A DNA stretch of 64,000 bases from NCBI GenBank assembly GCA_905250125.1, contig CAJNOL010000170.1, positions 1 through 64,000 on the forward strand, read 5' to 3'. The translations under genes and the position numbers were made by a program. The notes under the pieces were generated by a model, which had not been told where the DNA came from, ran no database searches, and saw only the letters and a list, made by a program, of their open reading frames with translations. The stretch's first letter is position 1. Each line of letters starts with the position of its first letter. Of the stretch, positions 47,901 through 62,761 are shown piece after piece. This stretch comes from Rotaria sordida. Its lineage: Eukaryota > Rotifera > Eurotatoria > Philodinida > Philodinidae.

Positions 47901-50206
47901 CTGCTTTTCTTACTACTAAACGTCTTGAATCACCAATTGATGGCATTGAAGCATTAGCTAAACAAACTGAGTAAATATTTTAATAAAATAAAATGAGATA
48001 TGAAAAAAAAAATTCAATTTTTTCCCCCTTTAGTATTATGTATGGTCCTTTGAAAGGTGGTAGCACTGAACAATTTTTTCGAGTATGTCAGTAAAGAAAT
48101 TAAGTTAATCTGTGGCACAATAATCTTGACACAAAATATTCGTTCATTTTTCGGTCATTAAAAGACAATTAGTTAGAATCAGAATTTTTCGTTACTGCGA
48201 AAAATATGTTCAACGTTTTCTTTTTGGATAAGATTGATAATTTACATAGTTTATGGTTTTATCTATTTGTTTATACTAAAGAGCTAGTCTGTATAGAAAT
48301 CGACATTAATCAAAAAATTGTTACTTTAAAAACTACTTTTAAAAATACAAAATTTGATAGGTTTTAGTCGAAATATAAAATTGACTGAAACAGTATTCCA
48401 TATAATTACTGTTTCAGACGTTTTCAAACAATTTAATGATAGTTGTTCAATAATATCATAGAAGAAAATTCAGAAGACATTCAACAAGAGTAAAAAACTA
48501 AATGTATCTTGCTCTAATCATCTGTCTGTAAGTTGTCGAAAACCGGATGAATATTTTGTGGCAAGTCTTTCGTGCCATAGTTTATTTTCAATAATATATT
48601 AATTAATAGAGTTCAAAAATTCCTATTTATGAACGAATGTGGTATTATATGTCATCCCGACCTGAAGTATTTCCTGATACAACTGAACTAGGTATTGAAT
48701 GGGTTAAAAGTCGTAATTATGCATTTTTACTTGAATCGGCAACTAATGAATATAATGTTCAACGTCATTGTGAACTTATGCAAGTTGGTAAGTTTTCAAA
48801 TAATAAATAAAAATTGCATTATATTCTATCAATTTCATGTATCTTCATCAACTAGATTGATTACTGTATTGAATAGACTAATGTAGAATTCTTGGTTGCT
48901 TCATTACTAGAATTTTTCATATAAACATATTAGAGATACATAGAATAGAACAAAAAAGAAATTCAGAAGATAAGTATATTACAAAATAGAAGATCTGAAT
49001 TAGAGGCCGAAAGAGGGAGCAAATGCAGAAATAAAATATTATTAACAGTTCTTGAGCCTAAATTAGATGTTCTTTGGTTGACAACTTGACCTGATACCGA
49101 AAATTTACTTTCGGCAACAGCTGAACTGCATGGTATTGAACATATGTGACATGCTAATTAACTTTGTTCCGTCGTAATCTTTTCCCGTCCAGATAAAAAT
49201 AGTTTCCGATCTGGGATTCCGCCTCTGATCTGAATTACTAACTAAAAAAAGGCTTTCTCAATATTATGTTCATTACTTGACAGGATAGAAATTCAAACAA
49301 GTACATCTATAATTATCTTTTGCATCAATAGAATTAGTTTTATTTCATTGTAAATTGTTTTACAAAATGAAAACTTGGAAAATATTTTTGTTTTTATTAT
49401 TTCATTATTCAAAACTAGTCTTAATGATAAATTTAGGTGGTTTAATTGAATCAAAAAGTTATGGAATTGGTACAACACACGGTTCACCATATCGTGATCG
49501 TATATCAAATGAAATTTTACAATTACAAGAAAATGGTTTTCTAAATAATTTATATATAAAATGGTGGAAAGAACGTAATGTACCTGAACGATGTGATGAT
49601 TCTGATGTTGATCGTAGGAAAAAATCATTTACAAATGAACTTGACTTAAAAAATATTGGTAAAAATAAAAATTTGTTTTAATTAGTATTTTTTTTCTGTT
49701 TATTTTCATAAAATATTTATTTAAAATATTCTATTATTTCTTTCTTTCTTTCTTTCTTTCTTTCAAAGGTGGTATTTTTGTAATGTTAATAATTGGCCTT
49801 TCATTTTCATTTATTGTTACATCACTTGAATTTTATTTTAAAGCAAAACAACGTCGATTATTAGATGGAGTAAAGTTTTTTCTTTCTTTCTTTTGTTCTA
49901 AATCTATTTATGTTAAATCATATATATATATAATAATTTTAGAAATCAACAACAATTAAAGAACGTCTTAAACGTGATCTTCATTTTGCATTATGTACAA
50001 ATTTTACATCAAGTCGACCAACATTTATGCATGAAAAAGAAAATTTAGAAAACAAAGAAAATAATAATGATGAAATATTCGAAGATTTAAATATAAAATC
50101 AAATTGTATTCAAAATATTCCTCAAGAAACAAAATCATCATCAAATGATCGTGAACGATTAGCAGTTGTCTCTCTTAAACATTCATCATGTCATCATGTT
50201 ACTTAA
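41961..50206 (+). CDS. Ionotropic glutamate receptor, kainate/AMPA class
   Basis: Nineteen exons give 938 aa: 41961-42075, 43264-43434, 43497-43763, 44526-44722, 44788-44841, 44894-44989, 45058-45249, 46697-46900, 46951-47011, 47075-47208, 47277-47361, 47426-47533, 47583-47732, 47802-47970, 48034-48082, 48610-48787, 49437-49658, 49769-49869, 49943-50206. Order: signal peptide, amino-terminal domain (to about residue 364), S1 ([35 protein letters not shown]), M1, pore loop [12 protein letters not shown]3 with [12 protein letters not shown]2 ([36 protein letters not shown]), M4 and a polar tail. The ligand-binding Arg (YPRE) and Glu (LLESATNE) are present, so glutamate gating is expected. It is closest in pattern to kainate receptors. 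The Q/R-site codon is Lys. Introns 1, 3, 7 and 16 carry inverted-repeat elements. Exon 9 uses a GTTCGT donor. Confidence 0.95.
42750..43065. mobile_element. Foldback element in receptor intron 1
   Basis: AGCATGTGAAGATGCAATGC near 42806 pairs with GCACTGCATCTTGACATGCT near 42992. Outward, AATTTCTCTGTCCAGGCTCA pairs imperfectly with the stretch near 43040 (TGACGGTCCACAGAGAATTC). The centre is near 42905. Short ORFs here are by-products. Confidence 0.65.
43828..44445. mobile_element. Foldback element in receptor intron 3
   Basis: Arms of about 290 bp: CAATGAAGTTCTCTATTAAA near 43880 pairs with TTTGATAGAGAACTTCATTC near 44367, GATAGTTTTCAGGT near 43962 pairs with ACCTGAAAACTATTG near 44283, and CTTCCATTAAAAAT near 44068 pairs with TTTTTAATGGAAGC near 44189. 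It fills most of the 760-base intron. Confidence 0.85.
45918..46560. mobile_element. Foldback element, family A copy 2, in receptor intron 7
   Basis: The left arm begins TAATGTCGGTGTCAGACTAA and contains CAGAAAACATTCAAAAACAT, both related to the element at 18798-19412. Internally the arms pair around a centre near 46300: AACATAGTATGTACACAAGA with the complement of TCTTATACATACCATACTAT, and GGACTTCTAGACC with AGCCTAGAAGCCC. The right boundary is unclear. Confidence 0.7.
49001..49227. mobile_element. hAT-like MITE with 8-bp target-site duplication
   Basis: The element of 227 bp is flanked by perfect direct repeats ATCTGAAT at 48993-49000 and 49228-49235. Its ends are TAGAGGCCGAAAG on the left and, read inward on the other strand, CAGAGGCGGAATC on the right. 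An 8-bp duplication with T at position 2 and A at position 7, plus CAGAGG-type termini, is the hAT superfamily pattern. No transposase remains. It sits in intron 16 of the glutamate receptor gene. Confidence 0.8.
49737..49764. repeat. (TTTC)n microsatellite
   Basis: Six or more TTTC units lie immediately upstream of the exon 18 splice acceptor, so it also serves as that intron's pyrimidine tract. Confidence 0.85.
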
Positions 50207-51178
50207 AAAATTATTTCAATAAATAAAAATAAAAATAAAAACTCCTATTTTCATACATAGAAAAATTCATTTGATTTATTTATTTATTCAAATTAAAGAA
50301 ACATATTAACCTCTATTTAACAATGTAATCACTACTAACATATGCACACATATCTCATTTTTAATTAGACGATAATGATGTTTGCCTATCAAAGATTGAA
50401 GTGTATATCTGAAAAAAAAATAGTAATGGTAACAGTAGTTCCCTATTTTTTTTTTTTTCGTCATCAAAAATGAAAATAATAATGAATGCATGATAAGATA
50501 CATATCCACTTACATGACAAATATAAGCCTTTTCGATCTCTTTCTCTTTGTTTCTACATTACTGTCCTACATATTTCAAGAATATTTTCTGAATAAACAT
50601 ACTAGTGTGAAAATGCAAATTGACCCGAAAAAGAAAATGTATAAGGAAAGACACATCTAAGAGAAAGAATGATAGTATTGTATATATACAAAATTTCGAT
50701 AGTTAATCATCAAACATCATCAATATGGATTAGAGACAATATGTCATGTCATTTTGGATAAAATTCAATTTTTTGTTTTATAGAAAATATAAATTTCAGG
50801 GAAAAATGTGTTTTGATTACTAAGGGTGTGGGTGAAGATGTGGGCGTGAGAGAAGAGCAGACCTCATCAGTACCTACACATCGACACTCATTTTCATTTA
50901 TAACAAATTTGGTGACTGAAATACTAATTGGTGATCATTTCGCAACTAAAAGATTTAGTGATCAAAAAAATGCTTACCCCTAAATTTTATCTCATACCAT
51001 AGTTGTAATATTTTATTTCTATTGGAAGAAAAAAACATCAGATGTGCGGTCTCTTTGATTTTGATCAAAAAAAAGGATTATATACAGAAAAAAGATCTAT
51101 TATAATAATGCTACATGAGCTAAATAAGATTTATTTTTTCTTTTTTTGACATAGAATGATTATCAACTTACGATCAAT
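50207..51178. other. Intergenic region before RBPJ
   Basis: 972 bases with the receptor 3' UTR, a telomere-like tract at 50821-50896 and the presumed RBPJ promoter. No exons recognised. An upstream non-coding or short N-terminal RBPJ exon could be hidden here. Confidence 0.5.
50821..50896. repeat. Degenerate telomere-like tract
   Basis: G-rich GGGTGTGGGTGAAGATGTGG is followed by C-rich ACCTACACATCGACACTC. Contains two TGTGGG matches. The G-block then C-block order matches the other tracts. Confidence 0.55.
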
Positions 51179-53683
<2,505 letters not shown>

Positions 53684-54109
53684 AATTTTTTTTATTCAAT
53701 TTCTCTTATATTAATAAAGTGTTGTTTAAAAAAGACAACATCGATTTCTCTCTATTATATAAGCTTTAAATGAAAAGAGGCAGCCGATCGAATATGGTAT
53801 TTAGTGATATACATCGTTATAAGTTTAGACCAAATTTTTTTGTATCACACTCTGATAATTCTTATAATTTCATAAAGTTTTGATTTTATGACATAACGAA
53901 AAGTGAGTTGTATGAGTGAGTAAATACTCTTCATCATATGAAAAAAATCATAATAATGATGATTATATTGATTATTAATGATGTATTTACGAATTCATAA
54001 CAGATGAAAATAATGTCATTTTATATATTCTCTTTATATTACATTGACTGTCTATCTAAAAATAACGAAGAAAAGTACATGATTTGGAAGTAACACAAAA
54101 ACACAACAG

Positions 54110-54535
54110 TTGAATCTAACATAGAGAATACTGTGTACATTTATTTTACTGATATAATGGATTATTAAGATCAAAAAGTTGAATAGAGCTCTTGATTTTT
54201 TGAAAGAATTGCTTCTTGTTTGTTTATCAAAAGTAACTATCAAGTGTTCCAGTAATTCATTCATTTGTTTTCCACTAGCACATATTTTATCCCTCGTTAT
54301 TCTAATCTGTCAGCCATAATCAAATTTGAAAAATTCACCTTCTGTAAATCATCTATTTGAAAATGTATCCAAAATTTTCATAAATAAATCACTAGAACAC
54401 TTTATAGTTACTTTCAATAGACAAACAAGAGATAAATCTTTCAAGAAATCAAGAGCTTTGTTAAACTTTTGATCGTAATAATCATTGGTATTAGTACAAT
54501 GAATTTACCACGGTGTTACCTATGTTAGACTCAAC
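54110..54535. mobile_element. Foldback element, about 425 bp
   Basis: AGCTCTTGATTTTTTGAAAG near 54187 pairs with CTTTCAAGAAATCAAGAGCT near 54438. AAAGTAACTATCAAGTGTTC near 54230 pairs with GAACACTTTATAGTTACTTT near 54395, and TTGTTTGT pairs with ACAAACAA. The centre is near 54320. No coding capacity. Confidence 0.85.
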
Positions 54536-55448
54536 CGTTAATGTAAAGTTTTTTTCATTTTACCACGGAATATTGTGACATACTAAGCATATGATTATCG
54601 AATAATATTTCAGAATTCATTATATACTAATATTTTTGTTTTGATATCGATGATCAATGAAAGTTTAGAATTTTTGTTAAATTTAAAACGAAAATTTTCT
54701 TTAATGTTATATGAATTCATGCTATTCGGTCGTATGTTCAACAGAATTTATGTTGATACGAAATTTCTCTTATATAGCAGGTGTTGATTGTGTTCTAGTT
54801 ACATCTGTGAAAAAAAATGATCGGTTCATTATGAAGTACAGTGTCATACTTTATGTCTTGATTGTATTCAAAACAATAGATAGATTTTACAGTATTTGAT
54901 AAATCTTCTCTTATGAAAGAAAAAACATCTACCAAAATTTTTTTATTATAACTTATTTAATAGTACATTTTAAGAATAGAAAAATCTTTTTGTTTTTCAA
55001 ATATTCATTTGTTAAATTTTTTTCTTTGAATCCAATTTATTCTCAAAGAACTTATTATTGAATATAATGGATGGTGCGAAAATTTCTTGACAAAAAGTTT
55101 GTTCATTATTGATCCCTTTGAAAGTATTCTAGACGAATGAAACACTATAAATTAGGACGAGAATTTTGTGCTCATTTCGAAGATAGAGTCAGACCTATTG
55201 CGCTTATTTTTGTTTGTAAGTAGTGGAAGAATCATTCAAGATTGATTGAAATAACAAACAAATAGATTTTTGCTAATCCTATAGATTCTTTTGTGAAGGT
55301 GTTAAAAACTATTGAACACGGTGATTTTGTGGAACAAACATTTGTTTACAAAATATAACATTGAGCTGAACTGTCAATTTTTGATCCAAGTTGAAGTCAC
55401 TTTTCACATAAAACACTCTTTTGTCAAGAAAAAGATCGATTTTTCAAA

Positions 55449-55712
55449 ATGGAAGATGATAGGAAAATAACAGTTGAGATGTTTTTCGGAAGACAAAAAA
55501 ACACTCAAATAGTACATTTTGTAGAGCAGATAGTGTTCAACAAGTTGATATATGAACAAGAATTTCCACGTTTAGTTTCGAATCCTAATAGTGAAATGTA
55601 CCAAAAATATATGAAAAAATTTGCTTTTCAAACTAAAAGGCACAAAATTTTACAATATAATTTTCATAGATATTCTCTAATTGATATCAATTTATTAGAA
55701 TTAATAGTTTAA
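55449..55712 (+). CDS. Unassigned ORF of 87 aa
   Basis: Not recognised. The frame encodes a charged, aromatic-rich peptide (EMFFGRQKNTQIVHFVEQIV, then YMKKFAFQTKRHKILQ) less low-complexity than random AT-rich ORFs. No signal peptide or domain is visible, and no splice partners were found. It could be a decayed exon. Low support. Confidence 0.2.
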   Translation: MEDDRKITVEMFFGRQKNTQIVHFVEQIVFNKLIYEQEFPRLVSNPNSEMYQKYMKKFAFQTKRHKILQYNFHRYSLIDINLLELIV

Positions 55713-55979
55713 TAGTTAATTAAATATTTTTTCTTGTTGTTTATTCGAGAAAGAAAAAACAAGCAAGCAAATGAGAATACAAATATACATTATGAATACA
55801 CTCATGATAAATGATGCACTGTAGCATGTTTGTGGAAACAAATAGAAAAAAAAAAAGAAAATGAATACACAAAACATCAACAACAATAAACACTATATAT
55901 ATATATATATCTATATCGAGAAAAAACGAACATATTTATTGTATTTTATTGTTGAAATAATTTTTTTTTTATTTTAAAT

Positions 55980-58900
55980 TTATGTACATGTTGTTGTTCC
56001 CAAAATTTCTGTAGTTGTTGCTTGAATAACTAAATAAAAATAGAAATAATTCGATTTTATTGAAAAATAATTTGTTTTTATTTTTGTTTTTATATACATA
56101 CTTGCTGTTGTTGTGGTTAAAATTGGTTTTTGTTTTCGAAGAAATATTTTACGTTGTTTTTCAATTTTAACTAATGCACTTTTGAGATTAAAAAATACTT
56201 TTTGACATTCACGCATACGATCTTTTAAATGAGTTATACGTTCATCACCAGTTAAATTATTATCTAAATAATTAAGTATAAATATAATTTTATTTTTAAG
56301 AAAAAAAAAATTCATATGAATTTAATATTTATATTACTAAGATCAAGAAAATTATAACGACTTGGTCGATGTTTAAACATATCTTTTAATTGTTGACGCA
56401 TTGTTATATTTGATGGTGAACTTGAACGATAATCTTCATTTTCATATTCTAAATAAAATATTAATTTATTAATTTATTTAAATTAATAATATTATTAAAT
56501 TAACCTTGTTGATTAATAGATTTTTTTCCACCTCGTCTTCCTGGCGGTCGACAACGTTTTGCTAGAAAATCAAAAATAAAATAAAAACTAAAAAAAAAAC
56601 AACAACAATGTCATTTACTTGTTGTACTTTCTGGAAATTGTTGTTCAGTTGAATTTGATCTTGTTGATGTCTGATCAACATTTGTTATATAATCTGTACT
56701 AATATCTGTATTAATAATATTTCCAATATCTAATTTCGTTTTTTTCTTTGCTGATAGAGATGAATCTTTAACATTATTTGGTTCACGTAATGAACGTCGT
56801 TTTTGTTGACGTACAGAAGCACGACGATTACTAGTAGCTGGTGCTGGAGGTGATGTTAATATATTTGTTGAAGGAAGAATTGGTTCAATTACAAGAGATG
56901 ATGGTAGCGGTGGTAATAATGGTGTTTGAAATGATTGTTGACATATTGATGAACTATCAATAGTTTCTTCTTTGACATGTAGTGGATATTGATGTGGATG
57001 TTCAAGACTGAAGAAAATAAAGATAATTATTAAATAAGATTATAGAGAAAATTTACATTTCGGATATTGATGGAGGAGTTTCTTCAATTTGTTCAGTTTT
57101 TATATTTAAGGTTGAATCAATCTGAAAAGAAAAAAAAACAAATCAAATTTTGTTTGTTCTTAGATATAATTTGATTCGTTTAATTAATTTTCTATAGATT
57201 TACTAATGTTCTTTCTTTCTTCTTTAGAAAACTATTTTTTATGAAGTGTTCTTAGTATACGAATATTCTGTTTAACTAAATGCAAAAATTGAAAGATAAT
57301 ATATAGTTTTTCAAGTAAATAAAATTTCTCTATTAAAATCTATAAAATAATATTATTCGATTTAATGAAAATAATATTTTTTTAAAGTTGAATCTTACTT
57401 TAGTATTTGATGATGTTGCTCTTGATTGTCTTCGTTTTGGAATTATCGATTGAATATGATCATCATCTCGTGTTGATTCATTTTCATTATCATTTTCATC
57501 AATTGATTCAAATTCACTCTGAGCAGAGAGAATATTTTCATTATTAGTAGCTGATAGACTTCGTCGAATATTTGTTGTTTCTTCAATAGGTAATCGATTT
57601 ATATCTGATTGATTTATACGTGTAGTTGATGAATATGAAAGAGTATCATCTTCTGTAGATGATATTGTTTCTACATGATTCCAAACTAGGATTAAAATAA
57701 ATCAATTGAATGATTTTTGTTTTCTTCAAAAAACAAAACAAATAAAAAATAATTACTTTCACTTTGTCCTTGACTATTATCATCAATATCAGATTCTTCA
57801 ATTTTATGTGTTTCAATTGTAATTGTTTTAGAAATTTTATTTTGTTCATCATCATCAATTATTGTTGATGATGAACTAATATCAACAATTAATGAATTTG
57901 TTATTTGTTGTGGATTATTTTGTTCAATTGAATTTATAGAATTTGTTGAATCAAGATGTTGTCGTACTGTATTTATTTGACTTGTACGACGTGGACGTTG
58001 TTGAAATAATGTATTAGCATTTGTTAAATCTTTACGTTCAATTACACGATCTAATTTTATCCATTCATCATGACTAAAATAAAATTCATTTGTTTTTTAT
58101 TATTTAATTTAATTCTAAAAGAAAAAAAAATTATTTTTACCGAGAATTCCATCCTGTATAATGAACTAATAATTCTTTTTTTTCATCATTTTTTTCAATA
58201 CATCTTGCTGGATATTGTTTTGTTCCTTGATTACCCCATGTTACAAGTAATATATCATTTATAGAAATATCTTCATATGTTAATTGAGTATTACGATTAG
58301 CAGATATATAATCAATTGATGATGGTTGATCAGTACTACTGCGAAAAAAAGAAATATGAATGAATTTTTTATATTTACTTTTTTTATAGAGAACTTTTAC
58401 CTAAATGTTTCAATACTTTCTTGAGATGATATTGAACGTCTAACTCGTTTTGATGGTGATAATTGTTCTTCGATTTCAGATATAGTTGATGATATAAAAA
58501 TTGATTCAGTATTTTCATCAGAGTGTGGACGTTTATTTGAATTTAATGGAAAAATTTCATTTTCATTTAATTCTTTTGTTGTAACCGATGTAGATTGAAA
58601 TATTAAAGGTGTTTCAGTTAATTTAACTTCTAAAGAAAATTTATAGGAGAAACTTATTAAATTTAGTTGTATGATTTTACCGGGTGTTGTTTCATTTGAA
58701 GAACTAACATTTTGTATAGTACTAAATGGAATTGATAAAATCGTGGGTGTAATAGGTTCATCGCTAATTGTAGATATTGAAGTTGAAAGCGGTGGTGCAG
58801 GTGGTGGTGGTGATGATGATGCTGGTGTTACTGGTAATGGAGATAGGTCACGTAGAATAGGTTTTTTTATTGGTTCAGGCAATGTTGGACGAGTTGGAGA

Positions 58901-61900
58901 TGGTGTATGAGCTTTTGTTTGTTGATCATTATTTGCTAAACAATATTCAACGTAGAAATATTTTCTTTGTAGAGAAAAAAATATTTTCAATTTTCAAGAA
59001 AAGATTATTAGAAGAATAGCATGAATGTTAATTGGCAGATAGATATTCTCATAGTATTTTCTCTCGATGTTAGAGATGTGCAGAACCTGTTTTAGTCTCA
59101 TATGATTATAACTGACATCAATTAAGGCATTAATATTCAAGACATTTTTGTTTAGATTTAATGCAAACAAATTCTGAATTTATTTTCTCTGAGCCGGAAC
59201 CAGAACTAAACAAATCCTCTCCCTACAATTATAGGCTATGAATTTTGTATTATGGAAATTCACATCGTTCCTTCAAAGTTGGTCTTCTATTCTGAAAAAA
59301 AATGTACCGAAAGCAATAAACAAATTATGCATGTCATCGTATTATTTACAATAAATGATTGACTATTTAAATTTGAGGACAAGAGAAGACGAAAGAATAA
59401 GAATTAATCTACATACGTTTATTTGATGATGTATTATCTTGTGTTTTCGATATTTTAGCTGTAGTTTCTTTTGACAATTGTTTTTTAGGAATTTTATCAA
59501 TTGATGGTGTTGATTTTTTTCTAAAACAATTCGAAGAAAAAAAAGAAAATTGAATAATATATATATACAAAAAATTTTGTTTTTTGAATTTTTTAAATTA
59601 CGTTGAATCATTATTTGAAGATATTTTCGGAATTTTCATAGATGATGTAGATGAAATAGGTTTTGTAAGATTTTCTTCATGAGGTATTGGTTTTGTTTTT
59701 TTAACAGGTGCTGATGATGATCGTTCTTGTGTATTTGTTTTTATTGATGAAGAATTTATTTTCGTTGGTTTTATTTGTCGGGATTCAATCGATGATGATG
59801 GTGTAGGTTTTGAAATTCCTGATTTTTCTTTATTATTATTATTGTTTGTTGATGTATGTGATTGAGTTGTTTTAGGTTTGAATGGTAATATAGATGATGG
59901 TGTTTTATTAACTGTTGTTGATTTAACAGATTCATTTGATGATTGTTTTTGTTGTTGATTTGTTTTTGTTATTTGTGAAGTTTTTGAAGTTGATATAAGA
60001 GGTTTTTTAGTTATTGATGATGATATTATTTTTGATTCAGTTTTTATTGGAATTGATTTTATTTCGGAAGGTTTTTTCTTTTCATCTTTAGTTGAAGAAG
60101 TCAAATTAGTTCTTTTAATTGATGAAGCAGTTGTTGAATTAGTTGATTGAGTTGTTTTAGATTTTGTAATTGGTATTGTTATAGTTAATTTTGATTGTTT
60201 ATTATCATTTGTTGATGATATTATTGGTTTAGTAGTTGTTGAAATTTTTTTAACCTCAGTTTTAGTTGTTGTTGTATTTGATGATGATGATACTTGATTA
60301 GTTTTTTTTGGAATTCCTGATGATGATATTACTGGTTTTTTTTGTGTTGTCGAAGAAATAGGCTTTGTTTTAGTTTTATTATACACTGATGATGATGAAT
60401 GATTTGATTCATCATCAGATGTTTCACTTTCAGATTCACTTTCAGATTCAGATGTACTAGATGAAAGAATATTTGCCGGTTTTATTTTATTGGGTCCTTT
60501 TCGAGCTGATGTTGTAGATGATTTCGATGTTGATTTTTTCGTAGATGATGATGATGTTTGTTTAGAATCAGTAGATGGTCGAGATTCACTACTTTTACGA
60601 GACTAGAAAAAAAAAAAAGAAATTTGAAGAAATTTATTTCGAAAAAAAGAATACTCTTTGTTTGACAGATGCAGGTGACGGTTTAGATTTTGTAGTTTTC
60701 TTTTGATTTTTTTCTTCTTCTTGTTGTTGTTGTCGTACACGTATTAAACTTCGTCGTGACTCACTACCTAGACTTGTACGACCACCAAAATATGCACTTG
60801 GTGCATTCATTGAACCTAATTTTTTTGATAAATCTTCATAAGCAAATAAATATCTAAAGAAAAATTAAATAGAAAATATTTTCTTTTTTTTTTTTGTTTT
60901 TAGAAAATATTTTCTTTTACTTTTTATATGCATGTTCAATCGATCGACCATTCTCAGAAGAAATTTCATCTGGTAAACCCATTTTTATATGAACTTTACT
61001 CCATTGATCATTTTTTGTAACCTATTTAGAAGTTTTTTTTTTTGAAAATAATTTTAGATTATTAAAAAAAAAGAAAGTTATGTCCAACCTTGTTATAACC
61101 ACCTAACATACGAACAATTTTGAATAAACGATGAAGATCAAGGTCATAGTTTTGTACTTTAGGTATATTGTTTATTGGTGTGCCTAGAAAAGAAAAATGT
61201 ATAAAAAGATGAAATCAATCGTTTGAAACCAAAACCAGATATTTTATAATAATTACTATTGATCAACTATTTTATGTGAATAGATTTTATCAATTAAAAT
61301 GATGCAATCGAAATAATATATAGCTTGAAGTGATTTTAAGTTCCCTCAGATAGATCGATGAAAAGATTTTATCAAAAAAAATTTAATTTGTTGACAAATG
61401 AAGATAGTCAATTTAATTGTCTATTCATCATAGCATTATATCAAATATGTTATCATTGAGATATTTATTTTTTTCCTAGAAAGTGACTCTAAATAATGAA
61501 GACTCAAAATTAAATAGACTCTACTAAAGCATTCGATATATTTTTTCAGTTTTCAAAAACTAAATCCTTTCAATTTACCTCTATCATCCATAAAAGCAAA
61601 TAATTGTGCAACAAATGAATCTTTTTCTTCTGTAGTTTCTTCATCAATTTCATCATCATCTTCGGATTCACTCGAACTTGAATCACTTTCACTTGTACTT
61701 TCAACATCACTTTGTGCATTTTTATCATCAGATTTATATTGTTTCTTTTTTCCCTTATGCCATACAGCTGGTATTTGATTATATTTAATAAATTTTTCAC
61801 AAGCTTGTGTTGCCTGTTTTGATGTTGAACGACATAAAGCTTGAATATCTGGATTATTATGATAAGGTTGTACATCATCACGCGTATGAACAATATATTC

Positions 61901-62761
61901 TCTTCCATCAACAAAACTTCGAACCCACATATAATCAGCTAATGCTTTACGTTTAAGTACCAATGCTGGAAAAGCTTGTTGATCAGAATTTCCATGTCGC
62001 TTAACAGCAACAATTGATGTTATATCATTAGCATTTGTATTTGTTGTATCAGTTGATGTAACTAATGACGATGATGGTGGAGGTATTGAAGGTGGTGGTG
62101 ATGTTGATGTTGGAATTTCTTCTAAAATTTTTTGTTGTCCATATTGTGTTTGATATAAGCGAATACCTTGTAAACATAATGATGAACGTCTTAAAGACTT
62201 TTCATCACCATCATTAAATACAACTGTATAAATACTATTATCAATAATTTGTTTAATAGTTGCTTGTTTCTCATCTGGATTTGTTTGATTTATAAATGCA
62301 GCTAAACCACTACGAGAATAATGATGATTAGAATTGGAATCATTTGATTGACGACGATTTGATGATGTTAAACGTATTGTTACAGTATTACCAATACGTA
62401 ATGGAACTGAATGTACAATTTGTTCTTCAGATATTGTTATTGTATCACCACTATCAACTAATGTTACTTTTAATTTAACTTGTTTTTCAATTGCTTTGAC
62501 TTGTGCTTGAAAAAAATAACACCAAAAGATTAAGCTTTTCTTTTTTCTTTTATTTTTTTACAATCAATATAAAAATTTACCTGAACAAAATGCTCCTCGA
62601 TATTTGGCACTAACTGAACAACCAATAGGAAGATAAGCTAATTCAGTTGATGAATTATGTGATGATGATGTTGTTGAATTATTATCATTTTTAGTCGTCT
62701 CATCGGTTAGCATGGATGGAGGCGGTGACAATAATGTTTGCCCGTCTCTTTCTCCCTGCAT
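55980..62761 (-). CDS. ARID4: ARID4A/ARID4B-like (RBBP1) chromatin protein
   Basis: Eighteen minus-strand exons giving 1,575 aa: 62581-62761, 61579-62505, 61089-61183, 60921-61021, 60655-60853, 59602-60602, 59417-59520, 58681-58935, 58401-58629, 58141-58338, 57757-58073, 57399-57685, 57057-57121, 56619-57007, 56505-56561, 56338-56448, 56102-56263, 55980-56029. Tudor region: LPIGCSVSAKYRGAFCSAQV, then VVFNDGDEKSLRRSSLCL. RBB1NT-like ALADYMWVRSFVDGREYIV. Acidic stretch, then ARID: FVAQLFAFMDDRGTPIN, LHRLFKIVRMLGGYNKV, YKKYLFAYEDL. A 1-kb Ser/Thr/Lys-rich exon follows, then a chromo-barrel with YTGWNSRHDEWIKLDRV, and the ARID4 C-terminal coiled coil TGDERITHLKDRMRECQKVF. Family members are subunits of Sin3-HDAC corepressors. 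The initiator at 62761 is the least certain point: an acceptor-like AG precedes GGAGAAAGA, and a possible 5' exon ends near 62965. Confidence 0.93.

Larger units (their letters stand above)
53684..55979. other. Intergenic region between convergent RBPJ and ARID4-like genes
   Basis: 2.3 kb holding the two 3' UTRs, the foldback element at 54110-54535 and an unassigned ORF at 55449-55712. An AT microsatellite lies near 55895-55912. Confidence 0.55.

Noticed and set aside
58671..58910. 79-codon plus-strand ORF rich in Gly and Val
   Set aside because: Antisense to the proline/serine-rich exon of the ARID4-like gene.
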